Positions 1 to 6,613 of a DNA stretch of 64,000 nucleotides are shown in pieces. The stretch comes from Fimenecus sp963590415. Its GTDB lineage: Bacteria > Bacillota > Clostridia > Oscillospirales > Acutalibacteraceae. The DNA is taken from assembly GCA_963590415.1 (NCBI GenBank), contig CAVAPB010000002.1:1-64000 (forward strand). The letters are read 5' to 3'. Position numbers and translations under genes: made by a program. Every line of letters begins with the position of its first letter. Position 1 is the first letter of the stretch. The notes under the pieces were generated by a model. It was not told where the DNA came from and searched no databases. It saw only the letters and a list, made by a program, of their open reading frames with translations.

Positions 1-93
1 TAACTCTTGTTGTTGCTATTGTCAGAAAAAGAAAGTCGATATGATCGCACTCAAAATATCTGATAAAGTGAACAAGTCCGTGAAAAATGGACA

Positions 94-141
94 ATAAAAA
101 AAAGAGACCTCCTATGGTAGAATTAACTACCATGGGAGGTC
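94..141 (-). terminator. Rho-independent terminator-like hairpin at the window edge
   Basis: Two 15-base arms (106-120 and 127-141) with a single mismatch and a 6-base loop are followed on the minus strand by a run of eight T residues (103-96). This is a good intrinsic terminator reading leftwards. It lies directly after the transposase-like fragment, so it may have ended that element or belong to the gene left of the window. Bases 1-93 hold no feature I can recognise. Confidence 0.6.
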
Positions 142-270
142 TTAATTATGGCAATACATCTTTCAACTACATCTTTGAATATTGCTTTTGCACCCTCTTC
201 AAGCCCAGAAACACCGTCCATACAGATAAAAAAATTAGGAATTTCTAAACACGGTATATGAGGTATATTA
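142..270 (-). mobile_element. Decayed transposase fragment, IS256/mutator-like
   Basis: The minus strand encodes about 40 codons (roughly 270 down to 142) including LEIPNFFICMDGVSGLEEG, then AKAIFKDVVERCI. This resembles the catalytic-core stretch of IS256/mutator transposases, where a conserved Asp-Gly is followed by a QRCxxH segment. After RCI the similarity stops, and an in-frame stop (TAG) lies just upstream around 280. A further stretch in the same frame (about 280-385) has no assigned family. The element is therefore a relic with no intact ORF. The family assignment is by eye from motif memory and is uncertain. Confidence 0.4.
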
Positions 271-441
271 TGAGAACTAATCTACAACAGTGGATAATTG
301 GCTTTTATATACAACATTTTTTGCAGCACTATCTGGGGCAGGTCATAGCAGATGGTGCTCATTTTTTTAGCTTTTGGATGTTGTTCTTAATTAAATCGAT
401 TTATATGGTTTTGTATGCTTTTGTTGTTAGCAGAGGGGCTT

Positions 442-684
442 TTATACCGCTATGCAAAATTCGTATGTAATCGGCTGAAGTTGATTATTTTTAGCCCAAT
501 TTGTACGCTGAAAATGCACAGTTCGTACAGGACACATTACATTAACCATCTGACCGCCGACCGAACCTGCCTGCTTAGATGTGAGATCACCGTTATAGCC
601 CTGCTTAAGATTTACACCAACCTCAGATGCTGCTTCCATCTTAAACTTGTTAAGAGCTTCCTTTGCCTCGGGTACTGTAGCCAT
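442..684 (-). pseudogene. Alpha/beta-type small acid-soluble spore protein, C-terminus replaced
   Basis: Alpha/beta SASPs coat spore DNA and protect it during dormancy. Residues 6-47 match the family: EAKEALNKFKMEAASEVGVNL, then the GSVGGQMV block. The normal C-terminal DNA-binding helix should follow GGQMV, but residues 48-80 are an unrelated tail (NVMCPVRTVHF onward). The join lies near position 543, next to transposase debris, so I read it as a gene cut by an insertion or rearrangement. The start is the ATG at 684, preceded by AAAGGGGTG at good spacing; a GTG at 693 is in frame but overlaps that site. Loss of the second conserved block probably abolishes function. Confidence 0.65.
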
Positions 685-930
685 TAAAAACACCCCTTTT
701 CTTTATTTGCGTCTGCAAGAATATCATTTGTCGAAATCGCCTCGATATAAATGTTAATATATGGATTTTATTAAAAAAATTCGTATTCGAGCTGAAAGGA
801 TATACAGAAAAATCATATGTTTTTTTATTTTGAAAATTTTTTGTGAAAATTATATATGCAAATATGTTATAGCAATATTTGGGAAATCTTGCTAAAATAA
901 TAAGCGTAAAAGAAAGGAAATGGTGATTAT

Positions 931-2166
931 ATGTTCAGAACTGCATCAAATGCGGAAATCGGCGAATATTTGTCAAAGCTTATTGATGAAAGAAGCGATA
1001 AATTTAAGTCGGGCAGAGATTTTTGCAAACAGTATCTTTTGCTTGAAAAAGGCGAACAGCCCGAAGACGATGAAATACAGCAGCAGGCAAACAGGCTGTC
1101 GGGAATAAAATCCGGTAAATACGGTATTCAGATAAAGGATTTGGGTTACTTCACAGAGCTTTTGGAAACAACATGCGAAGAGCTTTTGAGCGCCGGAAAA
1201 TCAAAGCCTGCATTTCCCGACAGATATTCAAATTATACATTTGCTCGCTCGACTGACAAAAAATATTGGAAAAAATATATAGACAGCGAAGATAAAATCT
1301 TTCTCAATGCCGATGAATACGGAAAAACCGTATTGGATTATGCGTTTGAATGTGAAAACTACGACCTGATTAAGTTTCTGACGGAAAACAATTACATAAC
1401 CATAGTTGACAATGAAAGCACAAAGGATTACACAATGACATTTCTGCCTTACCACAGGGCAATACAAACAATAGCAAAGAATTCGAATAAGCTTTATGAT
1501 GAGCTTGGAAACGACGATACTGTAAGAACAAATATAGTTGCATTGGCTATTGAAAACAAGGACAAATACTTTTTAACAAAGCTCAGGGCGAGAGAAATAC
1601 CGGCACTGTATCAAATATGCGAATATCCTATATACTCACAGTTAGACGATTATGAAAGCTGTTATAACGATAAGCTGACCATGGCTGTCGCAAAGTCCGA
1701 CAAAGAGGTTCTTGATTATTTTTCGGACGCGTTCAATATAAAAAGCGAACATAACGAAGCGGTATTTATATATCCGTTTTTAGGTAGAATTTTGGACAAA
1801 ATGATAGCTGAAAACAACAAAAATACCGTCTATGTTCTTAAAAGAGCGCTTAACTACAACAAAAATGTTCTCAACGAATTAAGCGAAAAAATTACCCAAC
1901 TTTATATTCTCTATAAAAAGTATTGTAATGATGACGACGCTTTTTCGAGAGCTCTTACATATTTTTATATGAACAGCATCGGAGTGTTTTCACTTATCGG
2001 TTCAGACCCGAGCGACCCATCAAAGTGCATAAAAATGAAATCTAATGTCATACATATCGGAGAAACATCGACTGACAGTGAAATAAGTAAACTCATCAAC
2101 AGCATTAACCAAGTATATTATGACATTAAAAATCAAAACAAACAGGCTCTGCTTAATGTGGATTAA
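931..2166 (+). CDS. Unrecognised protein, HTH-like N-terminus and ankyrin-like segment
   Basis: A 411-residue protein I cannot assign to a characterised family. Residues about 20-90 look like a Cro/C1-type helix-turn-helix variant with an acidic insertion, ending GYFTELLETTCEELLSAG, a common end for XRE domains in this group of bacteria. Residues about 130-155 (DEYGKTVLDYAFECENYDLIKFL) have the spacing of an ankyrin repeat, and the rest is helical and charged. There is no signal peptide or TM segment, so it is probably cytoplasmic. The start ATG follows GAAAGGAAATGG. It ends 17 bases before the zinc-ribbon gene, so the two are likely co-transcribed. Bases 694-930 upstream are AT-rich with no gene. 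Confidence 0.6.
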   Translation: MFRTASNAEIGEYLSKLIDERSDKFKSGRDFCKQYLLLEKGEQPEDDEIQQQANRLSGIKSGKYGIQIKDLGYFTELLETTCEELLSAGKSKPAFPDRYSNYTFARSTDKKYWKKYIDSEDKIFLNADEYGKTVLDYAFECENYDLIKFLTENNYITIVDNESTKDYTMTFLPYHRAIQTIAKNSNKLYDELGNDDTVRTNIVALAIENKDKYFLTKLRAREIPALYQICEYPIYSQLDDYESCYNDKLTMAVAKSDKEVLDYFSDAFNIKSEHNEAVFIYPFLGRILDKMIAENNKNTVYVLKRALNYNKNVLNELSEKITQLYILYKKYCNDDDAFSRALTYFYMNSIGVFSLIGSDPSDPSKCIKMKSNVIHIGETSTDSEISKLINSINQVYYDIKNQNKQALLNVD

Positions 2167-2183
2167 AAATGAGGAGGAGTTAT

Positions 2184-2579
2184 ATGTATTGTAAAAATTG
2201 CGGCACTGAAATCAGAGAGGACGCAAAATTCTGCGATAATTGCGGAAAAAGTATAACCGATTATGAGGAAAATATGTCTGGATCTCAGAATCAGAGCATA
2301 CAGCCCCCTGCCCTTGATTATTCCGGTTCGTTTTTAATGTGGCTTGTCGGTTTTTTTATTCCGATTATCGGACTTATTCTTTACCTTTGTATGAGGCATG
2401 ACGAACCCGGAAAAGCCCGCTCTGCCGGTAAAGGTGCCTTATCTGCATTTATACTCCATCTTGTTCTTGTTGCATTATACTTATTTGCAGTTTTCGTATT
2501 CGGGTTTTACGCAGTCAGCAGCACCGAAGGTATTGTTTCCGAAGCCGTTGATGTTATAAACTCGTCGATTTATGTATGA
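2184..2579 (+). CDS. Zinc-ribbon membrane protein
   Basis: A 131-residue protein beginning MYCKNCGTEIREDAKFCDNC, a classic two-CxxC zinc ribbon of the zinc_ribbon_2 type. A polar linker and two hydrophobic segments follow (about residues 50-70 and 90-115). The segment between them, CMRHDEPGKARSAGKGAL, matches a motif common in small membrane proteins of clostridia. The start is set by GAGGAGG seven bases before the ATG at 2184; an upstream ATG at 2169 would include the Shine-Dalgarno itself. The function is unknown; the layout suggests a membrane sensor or scaffold with a cytoplasmic zinc knuckle. Confidence 0.7.
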   Translation: MYCKNCGTEIREDAKFCDNCGKSITDYEENMSGSQNQSIQPPALDYSGSFLMWLVGFFIPIIGLILYLCMRHDEPGKARSAGKGALSAFILHLVLVALYLFAVFVFGFYAVSSTEGIVSEAVDVINSSIYV

Positions 2580-2609
2580 TATTCATAAAATTTTATAAGA
2601 ATTAAAAAT

Positions 2610-2677
2610 AAAATCACCTGTAACCAAGTTTTTTTATCGTAAATATACTGATTATATACTCTGTTACAGGTGATTTT
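2610..2677 (+). promoter_or_regulatory. 15-bp perfect inverted repeat enclosing the ZIP gene RBS
   Basis: Arms AAAATCACCTGTAAC (2610-2624) and GTTACAGGTGATTTT (2663-2677) are perfectly complementary across a 38-base AT-rich loop. The right arm contains AGGTGA, the only Shine-Dalgarno for the ATG at 2679. When folded, the RNA would hide the ribosome site of the metal transporter. The T-run after the right arm also lets it act as a terminator for the zinc-ribbon gene. Both roles are inference; the repeat is seen directly. Confidence 0.6.
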
Positions 2678-2678
2678 T

Positions 2679-3425
2679 ATGTTCAAGTCGTTTCTTTCGA
2701 TGCTTTTGCCGTTTTTTGGAACAACAATCGGCTCATTATCTGTATTTTTTATAAGCGGAAAAATAAACAGAATATTCAACAGAATAATACTCGGATTTTC
2801 GGGCGGAATAATGCTTGCCGCAAGCATATGGAGCCTTATTTTGCCGTCCGTGGAGCATTCGGCTCACTTGAATAAAATGTCGTTTTTACCTGCTGTTACG
2901 GGAATATCAGCCGGCATTGCATATTTGATATTTACTGATAAGATAATTATAAAATCTAAAGGAAAAGCAGACAAAAGCAGTCTGCTGATTTTTGCGGTTA
3001 CGCTTCACAACATTCCCGAAGGAATGGCTGTGGGCGTAATTTTTTCTGCGCTGTGGGCAGAAAGCCCTAATGTAACTTTTGCCTCGGCATTAGCGCTGTC
3101 CGTCGGAATAGCAATACAGAACATACCCGAGGGCGCTGTAATCGCTCTGCCGTCAAGAGCAAAGGGAAATACAAAACAAAAAGCCTTTGCAACAGGCGTT
3201 TTGTCGGGAATTGTTGAACCCATAAGCGCATTGTTTACATTACTTATGTCAAGCGCCGTCAATGCTGTTTTGCCTTATCTTTTGTCCTTTGCGGCAGGCG
3301 CAATGATCTATGTTACTGTAAACGAGCTTATTCCCGAAGCAAAAGACAATAAAGATGATTGTATATGTGTTATATCATTTGCCGGCGGATTTTTGATTAT
3401 GATGATATTGGATATTGTTATGTAA
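2679..3425 (+). CDS. ZIP-family metal transporter
   Basis: A 248-residue polytopic membrane protein of the ZIP (ZupT/GufA-like) family, which import divalent metals such as zinc, iron or manganese. The two signature metal-binding helices are present: HNIPEGMAVGV at about residue 110 and QNIPEGAVIALP at about 150, each with the paired Asn/His and Pro-Glu-Gly. About eight hydrophobic segments fill the rest. The start is the ATG at 2679, with AGGTGA upstream; a GTG at 2670 would fall inside that site. The RBS lies in an inverted repeat, which suggests post-transcriptional control. The metal cannot be told from sequence. Confidence 0.85.
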   Translation: MFKSFLSMLLPFFGTTIGSLSVFFISGKINRIFNRIILGFSGGIMLAASIWSLILPSVEHSAHLNKMSFLPAVTGISAGIAYLIFTDKIIIKSKGKADKSSLLIFAVTLHNIPEGMAVGVIFSALWAESPNVTFASALALSVGIAIQNIPEGAVIALPSRAKGNTKQKAFATGVLSGIVEPISALFTLLMSSAVNAVLPYLLSFAAGAMIYVTVNELIPEAKDNKDDCICVISFAGGFLIMMILDIVM

Positions 3426-3426
3426 A

Positions 3427-3450
3427 AAAGCCGTAGAAAACTACGGCTTT
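3427..3450. terminator. Bidirectional terminator between ZIP gene and alaA
   Basis: Perfect 10-bp arms AAAGCCGTAG/CTACGGCTTT with an AAAA loop sit between two converging genes. A-runs on one side and T residues on the other let it work on both strands. Confidence 0.8.
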
Positions 3451-3463
3451 GTCTTAACACGGT

Positions 3464-4681
3464 TTAATACTGCAAATATGTTTTCAGGAAATCGTCAAGC
3501 TCATTTGCCGCATGGGTAAGCTCTTTAACGGTCGGCAAATAGACAATTCTTGCGTGATCGGGAGTCGGATAATTAAACGCCGTACCCTGAACCAGTAAAA
3601 TTTTCTTCTTTTTAAGGAAATCAAGGACAAACTGTTCGTCGTCATTGATATGAAATTTCTTAATATCGAACTTCGGGAAAATATAGAAAGCCGCTTTGGG
3701 CTTCATAACGCTAACGCCGTCAATCGCCGAAAGAGCGTTATAAATACATTCTCTCTGCTCGTAAATTCTTCCGCCGGGCTTTAACAGGGCATCGACGCTC
3801 TGATAGCCGCCGAGAGCTGTCTGAATAATCTGCTGTGACGGTACATTTGAGCACAATCGCATTGACGAAAGAAGATTAAGGCCTTCGATATACCCCTTAA
3901 TTCTTGACTTATCCCCGCTGATAACCATCCAACCGCATCTAAACCCGGCTATACGGTGAGATTTCGAGAGACCGTTAAATGTAATGCAGGGAATATCAGG
4001 AGCAAGAGACGCTATTGAAATATGCTTGAGCCCGTCCATAACAAGTCTGTCATATATTTCATCTGAATAAATAATCAAGCCGTACTGTCTTGCAACCTCG
4101 GCAATTTCAAGCAAAATTTCCTTTGAATAAAGCGCACCCGTGGGGTTGTTGGGGTTGATTATAACAATACCCTTTGTTTTATCGGTAATTTTATTCTTAA
4201 TGTCCTCAATGTCTGGATTCCACTCATTCTGTTCATCGCACATATAGTGAACGGGAGTACCGCCCGCAAGTGAAACGGAAGCGGTCCAAAGCGGATAATC
4301 CGGTGCAGGAACCAGGATTTCGTCACCGTTGTCGAGAAGTCCCTGCATAGCCATTGTGATGAGCTCGCTCGCTCCGTTGCCGGTATATATGTCGTTTATA
4401 TCCACATTGGGAATTTCTTTAATCTGGCAATACTGCATTATTGCTTTTCTTGCGGAGAAAATGCCCTTTGAGTCCGAATATCCCTCGGAATCACGAAGGT
4501 TAAAAATCATATCTCTGATAATTTCATCCGGAGCGGTAAAATTGAACGGAGCCGGATTACCAATGTTAAGCTTTAATACCTTAACGCCGTTTTCAGTCAT
4601 TCTGTTCGCCTCGTCCATAATCGGACCTCTTATATCGTAACAAACATGGTCAAGCTTGTGTGATTTTTCAAAATTACGCAT
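3464..4681 (-). CDS. alaA: PLP-dependent aminotransferase, AlaA-like
   Basis: A 405-residue fold-type I class I/II aminotransferase. It resembles E. coli AlaA (YfbQ), which makes alanine from pyruvate and glutamate; length and N-terminus fit that group. Visible motifs are IGNPAPFNF near residue 40, the NPNNPTG block for cofactor contact near 175, YSDEIYD with the PLP-pyridine Asp near 207, and FNGLSKSHRIAGFRCGW with the Schiff-base lysine near 240. Transcribed leftwards from its own promoter just after the spoVM terminator. Substrate choice within the family is inferred, so alaA is a best guess. Confidence 0.8.
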   Translation of the reverse strand: MRNFEKSHKLDHVCYDIRGPIMDEANRMTENGVKVLKLNIGNPAPFNFTAPDEIIRDMIFNLRDSEGYSDSKGIFSARKAIMQYCQIKEIPNVDINDIYTGNGASELITMAMQGLLDNGDEILVPAPDYPLWTASVSLAGGTPVHYMCDEQNEWNPDIEDIKNKITDKTKGIVIINPNNPTGALYSKEILLEIAEVARQYGLIIYSDEIYDRLVMDGLKHISIASLAPDIPCITFNGLSKSHRIAGFRCGWMVISGDKSRIKGYIEGLNLLSSMRLCSNVPSQQIIQTALGGYQSVDALLKPGGRIYEQRECIYNALSAIDGVSVMKPKAAFYIFPKFDIKKFHINDDEQFVLDFLKKKKILLVQGTAFNYPTPDHARIVYLPTVKELTHAANELDDFLKTYLQY

Positions 4682-4711
4682 ATCATCATTCCTTAATTTT
4701 TGTCTTAAAAT

Positions 4712-4739
4712 ATTATATCACTCCTGTCAAGTAAATCAA
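4712..4739 (-). promoter_or_regulatory. Sigma-A-type promoter of alaA
   Basis: On the minus strand TTGATT (4739-4734), a 16-base spacer and a perfect TATAAT (4717-4712) stand about 30 bases before the alaA start. Confidence 0.5.
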
Positions 4740-4751
4740 TATCAAAAAAGC

Positions 4752-4779
4752 AATAAAAAACGGCGCCGAAGCGCCGTTT
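4752..4779 (-). terminator. Intrinsic terminator after spoVM
   Basis: ACGGCGC/GCGCCGT arms closed by a TTCG tetraloop on the minus strand, followed by a T-run. It closes the long yicC-spoVM gene run and precedes the alaA promoter. Confidence 0.85.
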
Positions 4780-4784
4780 ATGTA

Positions 4785-4871
4785 TTAAATTTTACTTTCC
4801 TTTTTAATTCCGAACATCACTCTCAATATAGATCCTAAAACCTTGGGATTGTCAAATACGATAATTTTCAT
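4785..4871 (-). CDS. spoVM: Stage V sporulation protein SpoVM (28 aa)
   Basis: A 28-residue ORF, MKIIVFDNPKVLGSILRVMF then GIKKESKI. It has the length and layout of SpoVM (26 residues in B. subtilis): short N-terminal beta-like segment, a proline near residue 9, an amphipathic helix and a basic tail. SpoVM recognises the positive curvature of the forespore membrane and anchors the SpoIVA coat basement. Synteny supports it: in Bacillus spoVM follows thiN in the same cluster. A strong GGAGG lies about seven bases before the ATG at 4871, and a terminator follows. The SipL-like gene at 30.1 kb would be its downstream coat partner. Confidence 0.85.
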   Translation of the reverse strand: MKIIVFDNPKVLGSILRVMFGIKKESKI

Positions 4872-4883
4872 ATTGCTTTCCTC

Positions 4884-5039
4884 CTAACAGCATTTACACA
4901 AAGCGGCTCCGCTTACGGCAAGCGCAACGGAAAGAATGACTACAAGAGCCTTTGCCGGGATGATAAATGCAAGAATCAAGCCTAATCCAAAGACGAGAAA
5001 GAGTGTTCCGATACTGATTTTCCGTCTGCGTTTACCCAT
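4884..5039 (-). CDS. 51-aa membrane microprotein between thiN and spoVM
   Basis: The minus strand encodes 51 residues beginning MGKRRRKISIGTLFLVFGLG. A basic N-terminal patch is followed by two hydrophobic stretches (about residues 11-27 and 31-47) separated by an IPAK turn, ending CKCC. A GAGGCGGTG sequence precedes the ATG at 5039, and spoVM begins 12 bases after its stop. The layout suggests a small helical-hairpin membrane protein. I do not recognise a family. Its position directly before spoVM makes a sporulation or forespore-membrane role plausible but unproven. Confidence 0.65.
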   Translation of the reverse strand: MGKRRRKISIGTLFLVFGLGLILAFIIPAKALVVILSVALAVSGAALCKCC

Positions 5040-5098
5040 AAACCCACACCGCCTCTCTTTGTGTTCTGTTACACTATATTCAAAAGCGGAGAAAAATG

Positions 5099-5740
5099 TT
5101 AAAAGCTTTCTTTTGAAACCTCCATAACAAGCAAAGTGCCGTCGGTAACGGTTATTTTTGCTGTCGGTTCGGTAATTTCGTTGCTGACTCCCAGTGAAGC
5201 AAACGGCGATAAGCGGTATTTGTTAAGCGGATAAAATACGCCATCAAGAGTTACCTCGGCATATGAGCCGAGTGCAAAGACTGACAGATACCTTTTGCTT
5301 TTCTGCACGCAATGTGATTCGTCCTTCAAGGTATATATTTTATGCTTTTCATCAAGCAATATTATATTGATACCCTTTCGCTTAAAATCACCTAAAAGGG
5401 CAAAATTAGCGAATGTGTGGTCGAGTCTACCGCCGGTGGCACCGAGTACGAGGATTTCCGTAAAACCCTTTTCAACAGCCTTTTCAACGGCAAATTCGGT
5501 ATCGGTACAGTCCTTTATAGGGCTGAGAGTGATAACATCTACATCAACCTCAGGAGTGTCGGACGAGTCAAAGTCGCCGACAATCAGGTCGGGTGTGATG
5601 CCGAGGTCAAGCAAACGCCTATACCCCGCGTCCGCACCGATAACATAATCGTCATAAAAGATATTCTTTTTTAGCATTTCGCCATCGTCGATTTTTGCCG
5701 CACCGACGATAACACAGCGCTTTTTGTTTACAAGTTCCAT
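5099..5740 (-). CDS. thiN: Thiamine pyrophosphokinase
   Basis: A 213-residue thiamine diphosphokinase that transfers pyrophosphate from ATP to thiamine, making the cofactor TPP in the cytoplasm. Family motifs are visible: GADAGYRRLLDLGITPDLIVGDFDS (about residues 34-58, read in two parts, with the Asp residues that bind Mg-ATP), KDCTDTEFAVEKA near 75, and LGATGGRLDHTFAN near 98. The ATG at 5740 lies inside the end of rsgA (13-base overlap), implying translational coupling. Its place after rsgA and before spoVM matches Bacillus yloS. Confidence 0.9.
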   Translation of the reverse strand: MELVNKKRCVIVGAAKIDDGEMLKKNIFYDDYVIGADAGYRRLLDLGITPDLIVGDFDSSDTPEVDVDVITLSPIKDCTDTEFAVEKAVEKGFTEILVLGATGGRLDHTFANFALLGDFKRKGINIILLDEKHKIYTLKDESHCVQKSKRYLSVFALGSYAEVTLDGVFYPLNKYRLSPFASLGVSNEITEPTAKITVTDGTLLVMEVSKESF

Positions 5741-6612
5741 TCTTTTATATCCTTAACCGAGTTGTAAAGCTGAACATAGCTGTTATGTCTTGATTTGCTG
5801 ATTTTTCCCTCATTTACGGCTTCAATTACCGCGCAGCCCTTGTCCGCGGTGTGAGTGCAGGACGGGAAAAATTTACACTTGTCAATATATTCGGAAAAAT
5901 CCCTGAAACAATAAGGTAATTCATCCTTCATAATAATATCGTCCTTGTCGATTTCAAAGGATGAAAAGCCAGGAGTGTCAACGACAAAGCCGCCGCACAC
6001 CCTGTAAAGCTCCGCCAGCCGCGTCGTATGCCTGCCTCTGCCGAGTTTTTTGCTGATATGCGCTGTTTTAAGGTCAAGCGAGCTGTCAAGATTATTGATA
6101 AGTGAGGTTTTACCTACTCCGGAATTTCCGGTCAGTGCGCTGATTTTACCGTTTAGCACCGCCTTAACATCATCAATACCGCTTCCCGTCTCATTGGAAA
6201 CTGCTATCGTATTAAAGCCGGCAAGGGTATAAATATCGTATATTTCACGAGCAGAAGCCAAATCGGATTTTGTAATAACAATTATAGGCTCAATGTCCTT
6301 GTGCTCAGCAACCGCAATCAGCTTGTCGATAACAAGCGTTGACGGCTTAGGTTCAACGGTGGATACAACGATAATCAGGTTGTCAATATTGACTACCGGA
6401 GGGCGTGTCAGCACATTTTTTCGGGGCATAATTTCGTCAACGGTATTTTCCGCGTTGTCGTTTATGCTGACCGTAACCTTGTCGCCGACCAAAGGCGTAA
6501 GCTTTTCCTTTCGGAACACTCCCCTTGCCTTACATTCAAATATCTCATCGGCGGCTTCAACATAATAGAAGCCGCCGATACCTTTTATAATTGTTCCTTT
6601 AAGAGTTCTCAT
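5728..6612 (-). CDS. rsgA: Ribosome small-subunit-dependent GTPase RsgA
   Basis: A 294-residue circularly permuted GTPase that helps the 30S subunit mature. An OB fold (about residues 1-65) is followed by G motifs in permuted order: TKSD at 114-117, the P-loop GNSGVGKTS at 162-170 and DTPG at 212-215. The C-terminal zinc site is complete (C246, C252, H254, C260). It starts two bases after the prkC stop and overlaps thiN, in the conserved stp-prkC-rsgA order; in Bacillus the homologue is a PrkC substrate. Confidence 0.95.
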   Translation of the reverse strand: MRTLKGTIIKGIGGFYYVEAADEIFECKARGVFRKEKLTPLVGDKVTVSINDNAENTVDEIMPRKNVLTRPPVVNIDNLIIVVSTVEPKPSTLVIDKLIAVAEHKDIEPIIVITKSDLASAREIYDIYTLAGFNTIAVSNETGSGIDDVKAVLNGKISALTGNSGVGKTSLINNLDSSLDLKTAHISKKLGRGRHTTRLAELYRVCGGFVVDTPGFSSFEIDKDDIIMKDELPYCFRDFSEYIDKCKFFPSCTHTADKGCAVIEAVNEGKISKSRHNSYVQLYNSVKDIKEWNL

Positions 6613-6613
6613 A

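Noticed and set aside
258..470. 70-codon plus-strand ORF beside the transposase fragment
   Set aside because: No RBS, no recognisable motif, and it lies opposite minus-strand codons with transposase similarity; treated as chance.
700..930. Forespore promoter for the SASP gene
   Set aside because: A CATATATTA stretch is suggestive, but the -35 match and spacing are poor.
5295..5648. 117-codon plus-strand ORF within thiN
   Set aside because: Antisense shadow of the thiN frame; no RBS and serine-rich composition typical of reverse-frame reading.
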